Shown piece after piece: positions 7,251-14,211 of a stretch of DNA of 14,211 bases. Both the position numbers and the translations under genes were made by a program. Numbering within the stretch: position 1 is the stretch's first letter; each line of letters begins with the position of its first letter. The stretch covers positions 1 through 14,211 of the forward strand of contig CAMCZJ010000064.1 in the NCBI GenBank assembly GCA_945886995.1. The letters run 5' to 3'. The DNA is from Asaia bogorensis. Its GTDB lineage: Bacteria > Pseudomonadota > Alphaproteobacteria > Acetobacterales > Acetobacteraceae. The notes under the pieces were generated by a model. It made no database searches and was not told where the DNA came from. It worked only from the letters and a program-made list of their open reading frames with translations.

Positions 7251-7898
7251 CTATTTTGGGAGCGCCACCATGTAATCCGCTTCCGTCTTTTCGCGCATTT
7301 CGGCCTCGGTCACGCCGGGGGCGAGTTCGATCAGCTTCATCGCCGCTGTGCCGCGCCGGGCGATTTCGAAAACGCCAAGATCGGTGATCACCATATCCAC
7401 CACGCGGCTGCCAGTCAGCGGCAGGCCGCATTGCTTGAGCAGCTTGGGTTTGCCGCCAGCGGTATGTTCCATCAGCACAATCACGCGCTTGACGCCGGCA
7501 ACCAGGTCCATCGCGCCGCCCATGCCCTTCACCATCTTGCCCGGGATCATCCAATTGGCCAGGTCGCCATTTTCCGCCACCTGCAAGGCACCCAGGATGG
7601 AAAGGTCAATATGCCCACCGCGGATCATCCCGAAGGATTGCGCGGAATCGAAGAAGGAACTGGTGGGCAACTGCGTAATCGTCTGCTTGCCGGCATTGAT
7701 CAGATCGGCATCTTCCTCGCCCTCGTAAGGGAAGGGGCCAAGGCCCAGCATGCCGTTTTCACTTTGCAACTGGACATTGAAGCCGGCAGGCACATGATTG
7801 GCGACCAGCGTCGGAATGCCGATGCCAAGGTTCACATAGAAGCCATCTTGCAATTCGCGCGCCGCACGGGCGGCCATTTCATCGCGGTTCCAGGCCAT
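7251..7898 (-). CDS. scoB: 3-oxoacid CoA-transferase subunit B (succinyl-CoA:acetoacetate type)
   Basis: A 215-residue beta subunit of a class I CoA-transferase, which moves CoA between an acyl-CoA (usually succinyl-CoA) and a 3-oxoacid such as acetoacetate. The catalytic glutamate is Glu47 in the family signature QSENG (45-49). Other family hallmarks are NLGIGIPT (23-30), GHIDLSILGALQV (around 115-127), GKMVKGMGGAMDLV (139-152) and the HTAGGKPK segment. Length equals the usual ScoB (~210-220). AAGGAG seven bases upstream of the ATG overlaps the stop of the A subunit, so the subunits are translationally linked. The wording favours ScoAB/OXCT over AtoDA or PcaIJ, but substrate is not proven. 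Confidence 0.93.
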   Translation of the reverse strand: MAWNRDEMAARAARELQDGFYVNLGIGIPTLVANHVPAGFNVQLQSENGMLGLGPFPYEGEEDADLINAGKQTITQLPTSSFFDSAQSFGMIRGGHIDLSILGALQVAENGDLANWMIPGKMVKGMGGAMDLVAGVKRVIVLMEHTAGGKPKLLKQCGLPLTGSRVVDMVITDLGVFEIARRGTAAMKLIELAPGVTEAEMREKTEADYMVALPK

Positions 7899-7909
7899 GG
7901 TTTTTCTCC

Positions 7910-8647
7910 TTATCCCTGGGACTCAGCGCCGGCCGCGGCGGCGGGCGCGTGCTTGCGGACAGTGCGCTGTTCAATGCGCTTTTCGTAGCCAGGTGGGCAG
8001 GTGATCATGCGTTTGACGAAGATACCCGGCGTGTGGATGTGGTCCGCGTCCATCTCCCCTGGGCGGACCAGGTGTTCCACCTGCGCGACCGTGACGCGCG
8101 CTGCGGTCGCCATCATGGGGTTGAAGTTACGCGCGGTCTTTCGATAGACCAGATTGCCTTCGTGATCGCCCATATAGGCGTGGATGATGGCAAGGTCGGC
8201 CACAATGCCGCGTTCCATCACAAAGGTCTCGCCATCAAAGTCGCGGGTTTCCTTGCCCTTGGCGACTTCGGTACCAACGCCGGTTTTCGTGAAAAAGGCC
8301 GGAATGCCCGCCCCGCCGGCGCGAATACGCTCGGCCAAAGTGCCCTGCGGGTTGAATTCAATCTCAAGCTCGCCGGCCAAATACTGCCGGGCGAATTCGG
8401 CGTTTTCGCCAACATAGCTTGAGATCATTTTGCGGATCTGGCGGGTCTTCAGCAGCAGGCCAAGCCCCGCATCATCCACCCCGGCATTGTTGGAGACCAC
8501 AGTCAGGTCCTTCACGCCGGAATCGCGGATGGCTTCGATCAGCAGGGTCGGAATGCCGGAAAGCCCGAAGCCGCCGGAATGGATCACCATGCCATCGCGC
8601 AAAAGCCCGGAAAGCGCCGCCTTGGCATCCGGATAGATTTTCTTCAT
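7910..8647 (-). CDS. scoA: 3-oxoacid CoA-transferase subunit A (succinyl-CoA:acetoacetate type)
   Basis: The alpha subunit, 245 residues with the start chosen here. The CoA-transferase signature DGMVIHSGGFGLSGIP is at 18-33, followed by VVSNNAG, the SYVGEN block, EIEFNPQGTLAERIRAGGAGIPAF and the FVMERG...ADLAIIHA region, all in the order of ScoA. The frame extends 30 codons upstream to a GTG, but that stretch (SPSRRADQ...) is not typical; the ATG at 8647 gives the standard MKKIYPDAKAAL beginning, with a modest AAGG upstream. The last ~13 residues (HAPAAAAGAESQG) are an Ala-rich tail longer than usual. It lies 11 bp before scoB and together they make the heterodimeric enzyme used in ketone-body or poly-3-hydroxybutyrate-derived acetoacetate use. 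Confidence 0.93.
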   Translation of the reverse strand: MKKIYPDAKAALSGLLRDGMVIHSGGFGLSGIPTLLIEAIRDSGVKDLTVVSNNAGVDDAGLGLLLKTRQIRKMISSYVGENAEFARQYLAGELEIEFNPQGTLAERIRAGGAGIPAFFTKTGVGTEVAKGKETRDFDGETFVMERGIVADLAIIHAYMGDHEGNLVYRKTARNFNPMMATAARVTVAQVEHLVRPGEMDADHIHTPGIFVKRMITCPPGYEKRIEQRTVRKHAPAAAAGAESQG

Positions 8648-8679
8648 GGGCCTTGCCCCCAATGCTTGCCGTTTCGCCT

Positions 8680-8746
8680 GGATCACTAGCGCCTGATCCG
8701 CCCTGCGGGAAGGGGATGGGGTCAGCGCCGCCGTCACGGATCAGGC
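8680..8746. repeat. Cluster of GGATCA motifs upstream of scoA, possible operator
   Basis: Three copies of the hexamer lie within 67 bp: GGATCA at 8680-8685, its complement TGATCC at 8694-8699, and GGATCA at 8738-8743. The second and third sit in perfect 10-bp inverted arms GCCTGATCCG (8691-8700) and CGGATCAGGC (8737-8746), 36 bp apart. They lie 33 to 99 bases upstream of the scoA start, a plausible place for a regulator of scoAB. No regulator gene is present in the window to pair with them. Confidence 0.3.
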
Positions 8747-8816
8747 AGTAAGCGGGGTTTGAACGGCTCTATCTACTGCGCCGGCAAACTGGCTTGGTGG
8801 GTCACACCCTCCCCCC

Positions 8817-8845
8817 TTGCCGAGCCGCCCGGGTGGCGCTAATAC
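8817..8845 (+). promoter_or_regulatory. Promoter of tRNA-Ala
   Basis: TTGCCG (8817-8822) and TAATAC (8840-8845) match sigma-70 -35 and -10 boxes (four of six and five of six) with an ideal 17-bp spacer. The -10 box ends 16 bp before the mature tRNA. It is followed at once by CGCGCC, a GC-rich discriminator like those of stringently controlled stable-RNA promoters. Confidence 0.65.
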
Positions 8846-8861
8846 CGCGCCTCTTCCCTGG

Positions 8862-8937
<76 letters not shown>

Positions 8938-8952
8938 TCGGGGAAGCGCCCA

Positions 8953-10083
8953 TCAACTCATCGAAATACGATTCGGTGTCTGGAACTTGACGTGGGGCAG
9001 TATGCCACTGGTGATCAAGCTTTCCAGCGCTATATGGGCGGCATTCGCCCAGTTAAATCTTGAACGAAGAATGCGGCTCGCCTCAAGCGCATTGTGCCGC
9101 CATTGAGGGTAGTCCTTAATCATATCCTGCATTTTTTTGGCAAGATCATCCACATCTGCCTCCGCCCAGCGACCCCAATCTCCATCATGGCCCATCACAA
9201 GGCCCTGAAACTCCACATCGGTAATCGGTACCAGGCTGTGGCGAACCGGCATGAACAGCCCTTCCAAATGGCCAAGGAATTCGGTTTGCCCTGAATAATT
9301 GGTCGCAATGGCGGGTAAGCCCGTTGCCATGGCTTCAATCAAAGGAAGGCCCCAACCTTCGGCGCGGCTCGGAAAAACAAAGGCATCGGCAATGTTGTAG
9401 ATAACAAAAAGGTCCTCCTGGGACGCAGCACCGGTCAGCAGGCGGATATTGGGCGCGTTGTAGCTTTTGACAAAATCATGGAGCATCGCGCCTTTGCGCT
9501 CCTCATCAATGAAGTAGTCCCCCTTGATGAGTAACTCCACCTTGGGGTTCTTGCCGAAAGCTTTCACAAACGCGTCGAGGAGCTGCGTATAGCCTTTCCT
9601 TTCTTCAAACTTGCCAAGCATCAGGAAGCGGAATTTCGCCGGGGATTGCGTTTCATTCCATGGGCGACAATGGGGGTGATAGATTTCGGCATCCACCCCT
9701 GCCGGCACTACCGCCACCTTCGTGGCCGGCAGGCCATGGGTAAGCAGGATATTCTTGGCCCACGCGCTGGGTGCCCAGACAAGGTCAGCGTGATTCAGCC
9801 AATTCACAAAACCGGGCGCCAGCTTGTCATGTTCAAATATCGCCCACACCACATTGCGCCCCTTGGTCATGCTCAGGTTCGGCTCCATGAAGCCGGAAAA
9901 CCAGATATTGATGTCCCTGGGGGATGAATTCCGAACCAGATTCTCGGCAAATTGCGGGGCAAGGAAGTTATACTCTGTCAATACTGTCGCCAAAAAAGAA
10001 AATCTATTCAACTGATCGCAAAATCCCCCGAAAAAAGTGCCAAAACCAAGGGTATTCCTCTGGCCAATCACGTTTATCTTCAT
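8953..10083 (-). CDS. Glycosyltransferase, GT4-like (group 1, GT-B fold)
   Basis: A 376-residue retaining glycosyltransferase of the GT-B fold. The C-terminal nucleotide-sugar half shows FLMLGKFEERKGY (153-165), the VELLIKGD strand (182-189), NIADAFVFPSRAEGWGLPLIEAMATG (230-255) with the E-x7-E pair Glu242/Glu250, and the following A-IATNYSGQTEFL segment. No signal peptide or membrane helix is visible, so it is likely cytosolic, adding a sugar to a lipid, polysaccharide or protein acceptor; acceptor and donor are unknown. The start ATG has AGGGAG nine bases upstream. It stands alone rather than in a polysaccharide cluster, right beside the tRNA-Ala 3' end. The first ~120 bases of the gene are about 40% GC by my count, far below the neighbours, which suggests different ancestry. 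Confidence 0.9.
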   Translation of the reverse strand: MKINVIGQRNTLGFGTFFGGFCDQLNRFSFLATVLTEYNFLAPQFAENLVRNSSPRDINIWFSGFMEPNLSMTKGRNVVWAIFEHDKLAPGFVNWLNHADLVWAPSAWAKNILLTHGLPATKVAVVPAGVDAEIYHPHCRPWNETQSPAKFRFLMLGKFEERKGYTQLLDAFVKAFGKNPKVELLIKGDYFIDEERKGAMLHDFVKSYNAPNIRLLTGAASQEDLFVIYNIADAFVFPSRAEGWGLPLIEAMATGLPAIATNYSGQTEFLGHLEGLFMPVRHSLVPITDVEFQGLVMGHDGDWGRWAEADVDDLAKKMQDMIKDYPQWRHNALEASRILRSRFNWANAAHIALESLITSGILPHVKFQTPNRISMS

Positions 10084-10393
10084 CCCTCAAATCTCCCTGC
10101 ATAGAACCAAAATCATTCCGAAACCGCATGAACACATGGCGCCACTTGAGAATGCGCGCTACGCCCGGCACCACCTCGCAAAGGTTTTTCTGCGCCAGCC
10201 TTGCCCCGGCAGACGCGCGATATCATCAGTTGGGCGGATCGCGGCGTCAACCGGATTGTCCATCATCCCTCGTTCTTTCCGATGCGTCACGCGACTATTG
10301 AGATGGCGTCCGCGCTCCACCGCCGCCACGCAAGCAACCAGCAAAGGGGCATTTCACGCTCCGTAAGGGTTCGAACGGATTGGCGCGCCCAGC
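10084..10393. other. Gap of 310 bp without a convincing gene
   Basis: Between the glycosyltransferase start and the small gene after kup I find no confident gene. On the minus strand two small open stretches exist in different frames: one with ATG at 10266 ending at 10159 (about 35 codons, preceded by GAGG), and one open from 10222 to the stop at 10004 that runs into the glycosyltransferase. A short inverted repeat TCCGT/ACGGA is at 10360-10379. The left part (to ~10140) is low in GC. The glycosyltransferase promoter presumably lies here, but no clear -35/-10 pair is seen. Confidence 0.5.
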
Positions 10394-10771
10394 TCAGGCA
10401 TTGCCTACCCCCACAATCCGATAATCAAACACCCCACCATCGGGTTCCGTGATCGTCACATATTCCCCTGGCCGGATGGGGCTGCTGCCGGGATCAAACC
10501 GGGCCTCAGGGGCGTCAAAGCGCTCGGCCAGGCTACCGCTGAAGCGGATGAACCAGCCATTTTCCCCATCATATTGCACATCACCCTGTTCGGGCTGCCC
10601 CTCCGGGCGGTAGCGCCGCGCCCGCCAAGGCGCAGGGTCTTCCTCCCAGGCCTTGCCATCCGGCTGCCCTGCTGCGTCCAGCGCCAGCTCAATTTCGTAG
10701 CGGTGATCCACGCAACCCACGGGGAAGCCTGGCCCCGCAGCCAAGGAGAGTGTCACCAGCATCCGTTCCAT
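10394..10771 (-). CDS. Conserved-looking hypothetical protein, 125 residues
   Basis: I do not recognise this protein. With the ATG at 10771 it has 125 residues, is acidic, soluble and without signal peptide or membrane segment. It begins with a strand-like MERMLVTLSLAAGPGFP, then VDHRYEIELALD, an Asp/Glu/Pro-rich middle with W42, W49 and DVQYDGENGWFIRFSG, and a C-terminal RPGEYVTITEPDGG...YRIVGV that looks like beta strands. The frame is open further upstream, but that region lies in kup and its 3' flank; the chosen ATG has the very strong GGAGGAGG six bases before it. It follows kup by 65 bp on the same strand and may be co-transcribed. Codon use and GC look native. Confidence 0.75.
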   Translation of the reverse strand: MERMLVTLSLAAGPGFPVGCVDHRYEIELALDAAGQPDGKAWEEDPAPWRARRYRPEGQPEQGDVQYDGENGWFIRFSGSLAERFDAPEARFDPGSSPIRPGEYVTITEPDGGVFDYRIVGVGNA

Positions 10772-10776
10772 GCGCG

Positions 10777-10784
10777 CCTCCTCC
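10777..10784 (-). promoter_or_regulatory. Strong ribosome-binding site of the hypothetical gene
   Basis: On the minus strand GGAGGAGG, with a best-case spacing of about six bases to the ATG at 10771. It decides this start over upstream in-frame alternatives and is stronger than any other site in the window. Confidence 0.7.
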
Positions 10785-10813
10785 CGCCGCCCCTTCCGGA
10801 TCATCCCATCGAA

Positions 10814-10827
10814 AGGGGAAAACCCCT
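10814..10827 (-). terminator. Small hairpin after kup, weak terminator candidate
   Basis: AGGGG-AAAA-CCCCT forms a perfect five-pair stem with a four-base loop, ten bases beyond the kup stop. Read on the minus strand it is followed by TTTCG, too short a T-run for a strong intrinsic terminator. It may reduce read-through into the next gene. Confidence 0.3.
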
Positions 10828-10836
10828 CATCAATTT

Positions 10837-12720
10837 TCAGATCGCGACCTTCACGCCCAATTCTACCACGCGATCCGATGGGATGCGGAAGAATTCGGTG
10901 GCTGAGAGCGAATTGCGGCTGAGCACCACGAAAAGCCATTGCCGCCAGCGCGACATTTTCGGCACCGCCGCCGCCACCACTGTCTCCCGCCCCAGGAAGT
11001 AGGAGGTCTGCATGGGTTCATAGGGAATGCCGAATTCCGCCAGCGCTTCAAGCTCACGCGGGATATTGGGGCTTTCCTGAAAACCGTAGCGGAGCGAAAT
11101 GCGATAGATATTTGGCGCCAATTCCTCAACCGCCCGGCGGCGGTCGGCACCCACCTGCGGCACATCCTCATTCGCGACTGTCACGAACAGCACGCGTTCA
11201 TGCAAAACCTTATTGTGCTTCAGGTTATGCAGTAGCGCGCCGGGCAGGAATTCGGCCTGGCTGGTCATGAACACCGCCGTCCCCGGCACGCGCACGGTGC
11301 GCGATTGCGGCAGGCGCGCGATGAAGGACTTAAGCGGCAAGCCATCCTGACGGATGCGCGCGAACAGCAATTCCCGCCCGCGATGCCAAGTCAGCATCAT
11401 GACAAAAAGCACAACGCCAAGCACCAGCGGCACATAGCCGCCTTCGGGAATCTTCAGCACGTTGGAAAGGAAGAACGCCAAATCAAGCGCCAGCAGCGGC
11501 AGGAAAACGCCAAGCACGGCAAGCAGTGGCCAGCCGAATTTGCGGCGGAACACCACCATGGCAAGGCAGGATGTGCAAACGAAGGTGCCCGTTACCGCAA
11601 TGCCATAAGCCGCCGCCAAGCGTTCCGAATCCCGGAACGTCACGACCAGGATAAGCACACCAATCAGCAGGGCGAAATTCACCTGCGGCATATAGATCTG
11701 GCCTTCTTCCGTATCGCTGGTATGGCGCACCACCAGCCGCGGCATGAAGCCAAGCTGCACGCATTGCCGCGCAATGGTATAGGCGCCCGAAATCATCGCC
11801 TGGCTTGCAATGATGGTGGCGGCGGTGGCCAAGAACACCAAAGGCAGGCGGAACCATTCGGGCGCCAGCAGAAAGAACGGGTTTTCGAGTGCGGCCGGAT
11901 CGCGCAGCAAAAGCGCGCCCTGGCCCAGGTAATTCAGCACCAGCGCCGGCAGCACAATCACCATCCAGGCCCAGCGAATGGGGCGTCGCCCGAAATGCCC
12001 CATATCGGCGTAAAGCGCTTCGGCCCCTGTCACGGCCAGCACCACGGAACCGAAGGCAATAAAGGCCGCGAACTTGTAATGCAGGCAGAAAGTGATGGCC
12101 CAATGCGGCGAAATGGCAGCCAATACGCCAGGATTATGCAGCACTTCCCAAAGCCCAAGCAGCCCCAGCACCAGGAACCAGGCCGCACAGATGGGTCCGA
12201 AGACCGCCCCCATTTTCGCCGTGCCGCGATATTGCACCAGAAACAGCGCCAGCAGGATCACCACTGAAATGGGCAACACCGCTTTTTCCAGATGTGGTGA
12301 GACAACCTTGAGTCCCTCCACCGCCGAAAGCACGGAAATCGCAGGCGTGATGATGCCATCACCAAAAAACAGACAGGCGCCAGCAATGCCGATCAGCGCC
12401 AAGGCCCAGCGCAGCCGCGCATTTTCCACGCTGCGTTGCGCCAGCGCCATCAGCGCCAGAATACCACCTTCGCCGCGATTATCTGCGCGCAGCACGAAGG
12501 CAACATATTTGACGGTGACGGTCAGAATGAGCGACCAGATGATCAGGCTGAGCAGGCCAAGAACCTCCCACGCCTCCACACCGCCATCCTCAAAATGGCT
12601 GGCCGCCGCGCGCATGGCGTAAAGCGGTGAGGTGCCAATATCCCCATAGACCACGCCCAAAACGCCCAGAATAAGGGCGAGTGAGGGGGCGCTACGGTCG
12701 GTAGCCGCTGGACTGTTCAT
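10837..12720 (-). CDS. kup: Kup-type potassium uptake transporter
   Basis: A 627-residue inner-membrane K+:H+ symporter of the KUP/HAK family (E. coli Kup: 622). The family signature GVVYGDIGTSPLYA (22-35) is in the first transmembrane helix, followed by DNRGEGGILALMAL in the loop/helix 3 region, FFGDGIITPAISVLSA, and about 12 hydrophobic segments up to ~residue 450. The last ~150 residues form the cytosolic K_trans C-terminal domain (VPGTAVFMTS, LPGALLHNLKHNKVLHERV, YFLGRETVV). I choose the ATG at 12720; the frame continues 12 codons to a GTG at 12756 but MNSPAAT is the more usual beginning and has AAAGG upstream. It provides low-affinity K+ uptake, important at acidic pH or osmotic stress. 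Confidence 0.96.
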   Translation of the reverse strand: MNSPAATDRSAPSLALILGVLGVVYGDIGTSPLYAMRAAASHFEDGGVEAWEVLGLLSLIIWSLILTVTVKYVAFVLRADNRGEGGILALMALAQRSVENARLRWALALIGIAGACLFFGDGIITPAISVLSAVEGLKVVSPHLEKAVLPISVVILLALFLVQYRGTAKMGAVFGPICAAWFLVLGLLGLWEVLHNPGVLAAISPHWAITFCLHYKFAAFIAFGSVVLAVTGAEALYADMGHFGRRPIRWAWMVIVLPALVLNYLGQGALLLRDPAALENPFFLLAPEWFRLPLVFLATAATIIASQAMISGAYTIARQCVQLGFMPRLVVRHTSDTEEGQIYMPQVNFALLIGVLILVVTFRDSERLAAAYGIAVTGTFVCTSCLAMVVFRRKFGWPLLAVLGVFLPLLALDLAFFLSNVLKIPEGGYVPLVLGVVLFVMMLTWHRGRELLFARIRQDGLPLKSFIARLPQSRTVRVPGTAVFMTSQAEFLPGALLHNLKHNKVLHERVLFVTVANEDVPQVGADRRRAVEELAPNIYRISLRYGFQESPNIPRELEALAEFGIPYEPMQTSYFLGRETVVAAAVPKMSRWRQWLFVVLSRNSLSATEFFRIPSDRVVELGVKVAI

Positions 12721-12808
12721 GTCTGGACTGCCTTTGGGGGGAACATTGCGGCGCACTCTGCCCCTTCACCGCTGGAAAGCAAGATTTCTGCCCCGCACCC
12801 AGCGCATG

Positions 12809-12827
12809 GCGGGCATTCAATGCCCGC
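12809..12827 (-). terminator. Perfect palindromic hairpin across the aapP stop codon
   Basis: GCGGGCATT-C-AATGCCCGC is a perfect 9+1+9 inverted repeat; as RNA it gives a seven-pair GC-rich stem with a five-base loop. The TGA stop of the ATPase gene lies in the loop. No T-run follows on either strand, so it may be an mRNA 3'-end stabiliser or a factor-dependent terminator rather than a classical one. It sits before kup, which is transcribed in the same direction. Confidence 0.45.
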
Positions 12828-13608
12828 GCAGGATCTGGCTCAGGAATAGCTGGAGCCGGTCGGTCTTTGGTGCGTTGAAGACCTGTTCGGGGGTGCCGAC
12901 TTCCACCACCTCACCCTGATCCATAAACACCACGCGGTCCGCGACCTGGCGGGCGAAGCCCATTTCATGGGTCACCACCATCATGGTCATGCCGGTGCCG
13001 GCCAATTCTACCATCACATCCAGCACTTCCTTGATCATTTCTGGATCAAGGGCCGAGGTGGGTTCATCGAACAACATGATCTTGGGGCGCATGCAAAGGG
13101 CACGCGCAATCGCCACGCGCTGCTGCTGCCCGCCGGAAAGCTGGCCCGGATATTTCTTCGCCTGCTCGGGGATTTTGACGCGGGCGAGCAATTCCATCGC
13201 CAGTTCTTCGGCTTCCTTCTTCGGCATGCGCCGCACCCAGATGGGCGCCAGGGTGCAATTCTCCAGCACCGTAAGATGCGGGAAAAGATTGAAGGATTGG
13301 AATACCATGCCAACTTCGCGGCGGATCGCATCCAGGGCCCGCACATCATCGGTCAGTTCAATCCCTTCAACCGCGATGCGGCCTTCCTGGTGAACTTCCA
13401 AGCGGTTGATGCAGCGGATCATGGTGGATTTGCCCGAACCTGATGGGCCGCAAACCACCACGCGTTCACCGGGGGCCACGGAAAGGTTCACATCGCGCAG
13501 CACATGCAGCGCGCCGAACCATTTATTGACGCTGGCCAATTCAATGGCAGGCGGAGCATCAGCCTTGGCGGCGGAAGCGATATGGGCAAGATCAGCGGAA
13601 GCGCTCAT
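12817..13608 (-). CDS. aapP: Amino-acid ABC transporter ATP-binding protein (AapP-like)
   Basis: A 263-residue ABC ATPase that powers import of polar or general L-amino acids with a periplasmic binding protein and two permeases. Walker A GPSGSGKST is at 54-62, the Q-loop Gln104 in VFQSFNLFPH, signature LSGGQ at 157-161, Walker B IMLFDEP at 177-183 and the switch His214 in VTHE. The segments CTLAPIWVRRMPKKEAEE (118-135) and KIPEQAKKYPGQLSGG closely follow AapP/BztD of alphaproteobacteria rather than GlnQ. The first ~20 residues (Ala/Ser-rich) are an extension typical of this branch. The gene lies 20 bp after the permease, as the last gene in the expected aapJ-Q-M-P order. Confidence 0.95.
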   Translation of the reverse strand: MSASADLAHIASAAKADAPPAIELASVNKWFGALHVLRDVNLSVAPGERVVVCGPSGSGKSTMIRCINRLEVHQEGRIAVEGIELTDDVRALDAIRREVGMVFQSFNLFPHLTVLENCTLAPIWVRRMPKKEAEELAMELLARVKIPEQAKKYPGQLSGGQQQRVAIARALCMRPKIMLFDEPTSALDPEMIKEVLDVMVELAGTGMTMMVVTHEMGFARQVADRVVFMDQGEVVEVGTPEQVFNAPKTDRLQLFLSQILRGH

Positions 13609-13628
13609 GATGTTGTTTTCCCAAGGGA

Positions 13629-14211
13629 TCAGCGACGGCGATGGCGGTTCAATTCCGCCTCCAACCCGCGGCTGTATTTGGACATGGCGTAGCAGAAAAC
13701 CAGATAGATACTGCCGATAAAGACATAGACCTCAACGCCGAAGCCCTGCCAGGCGGGTTCCACAATGGCGGTCTTGCCGGCAGTCAGCAGGTCGAAAATG
13801 CCAATGATCAGCACCAGCGATGTATCCTTGAAGAAGCCGATGAAGGTATTGACCAAGGGCGGGATGACGATGCGCAGCGCCTGGGGCAGGATGATCAGCC
13901 CGGTCTTTTGCCAAAAGGAAAGCCCCATGGCATCGGCCGCTTCATATTGGCCCTTTGGCAGGGATTGCAGCCCGCCGCGCACAACCTCCGCCAGATAGGC
14001 GCCGGCGAATAGGATGATGGCAATCTGCGCGCGGAGCAGCTTATCAATATTCATCCCCTCCGGCAGGAACAGGGGGAACATCACGCTCGCCATAAACAGC
14101 AGGCTGATCAGTGGTACGCCGCGAATCAGTTCAACATAAAGCACGCAAAGCACCTTGATGGCGGGCAGGGATGAACGCCTGCCAAGCGCCACCAGGATGG
14201 AAAGCGGAAAG
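13629..14211 (-). CDS. aapM: Amino-acid ABC transporter permease (AapM-like), partial at 5' end
   Basis: About the last 194 residues of an inner-membrane permease of the HisM/GlnP type; the frame runs off the right edge, so the start is outside the window (a GTG at 14192 is an internal codon). Visible are LGRRSSLPAIKVLCVLYVEL...RGVPLISLLFMASVMFPLFLPEG, a hallmark of AapM, and the EAA loop QYEAADAMGLSFWQKTGLIILPQAL that docks on the ATPase, then VNTFIGFFKDTSLVLIIGIFDLL. About five hydrophobic helices are present. It ends in a basic tail (ELNRHRRR). Together with the ATPase it belongs to the general L-amino-acid transporter; the binding protein (AapJ) and AapQ should lie to the right. Confidence 0.93.
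   Translation of the reverse strand, partial: FPLSILVALGRRSSLPAIKVLCVLYVELIRGVPLISLLFMASVMFPLFLPEGMNIDKLLRAQIAIILFAGAYLAEVVRGGLQSLPKGQYEAADAMGLSFWQKTGLIILPQALRIVIPPLVNTFIGFFKDTSLVLIIGIFDLLTAGKTAIVEPAWQGFGVEVYVFIGSIYLVFCYAMSKYSRGLEAELNRHRRR

Noticed and set aside
6566..7387. Plus-strand reading frame (273 codons) opposite maf, infA and scoB
   Set aside because: It is antisense to three conserved genes and crosses their intergenic region; composition is not protein-like.
8648..8737. Upstream GTG start for scoA adding 30 residues
   Set aside because: The extension precedes the standard ScoA beginning, contains the repeat cluster and has no good ribosome-binding site.
10360..10390. Possible degenerate tRNA or T-arm around GGGTTCGAAC
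   Set aside because: No acceptor, D or anticodon arms can be drawn around it; the T-arm-like stem is not continuous.
11305..12267. Long plus-strand reading frame (320 codons) opposite kup
   Set aside because: It is antisense to well-supported transmembrane coding sequence, its product is dominated by His, Gln and Arg, and it has no motif or good start. It is a by-product of the kup codon pattern.

Overview
This window looks like an ordinary chromosomal segment of an alphaproteobacterium, most likely from Rhodospirillales/Acetobacteraceae. That placement is an inference with moderate confidence. It rests on the minus-strand gene order infA–maf–ribonuclease E/G–yacG, a general L-amino-acid ABC transporter of the Aap/Bzt type, a single-piece Kup potassium transporter, and high-GC genes with GTG starts. 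No taxon-specific marker such as 16S rRNA is present.

Layout, left to right. (1) 1–2558, plus strand: the 3' end of an acyl-CoA synthetase, a DapA-superfamily lyase/aldolase that does not look like true dihydrodipicolinate synthase, and a Bcr/CflA-type MFS exporter. They are packed with 13-bp and 4-bp gaps, so probably one operon. (2) 2575–4962, minus strand: a GMC flavin-dependent alcohol dehydrogenase followed 18 bp later by a short-chain dehydrogenase. The pair could oxidise an alcohol in successive steps, but the substrate is unknown. (3) 5023–7120, minus strand: the housekeeping cluster infA, maf, ribonuclease E/G and yacG, with overlaps between the last three. (4) 7251–8647, minus strand: the two subunits of a 3-oxoacid CoA-transferase (scoA, scoB), separated from infA by an imperfect hairpin. 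(5) 8862–8937, plus strand: a complete tRNA-Ala(GGC) with a recognisable promoter. (6) 8953–10083, minus strand: a GT4-type glycosyltransferase whose 5' part is clearly AT-richer than the rest, then about 310 bp without a convincing gene. (7) 10394–12720, minus strand: kup followed by a small gene of unknown function. (8) 12817–14211, minus strand: the ATPase (AapP) and the 3' part of a permease (AapM) of an amino-acid ABC transporter that continues beyond the right edge.

Most of the window is conserved metabolism, transport and RNA housekeeping. The acyl-CoA synthetase, CoA-transferase, GMC oxidoreductase and SDR suggest catabolism of organic acids and alcohols, while the Aap transporter brings in amino acids. 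I found no CRISPR array, transposase, integrase, toxin–antitoxin pair or recognisable defence system. I do not see a convincing undescribed system. The places most worth a second look are the low-GC glycosyltransferase beside the tRNA, the orphan stretch upstream of it, the divergent active site of the DapA-like protein, and the repeated GGATCA motifs upstream of scoA.
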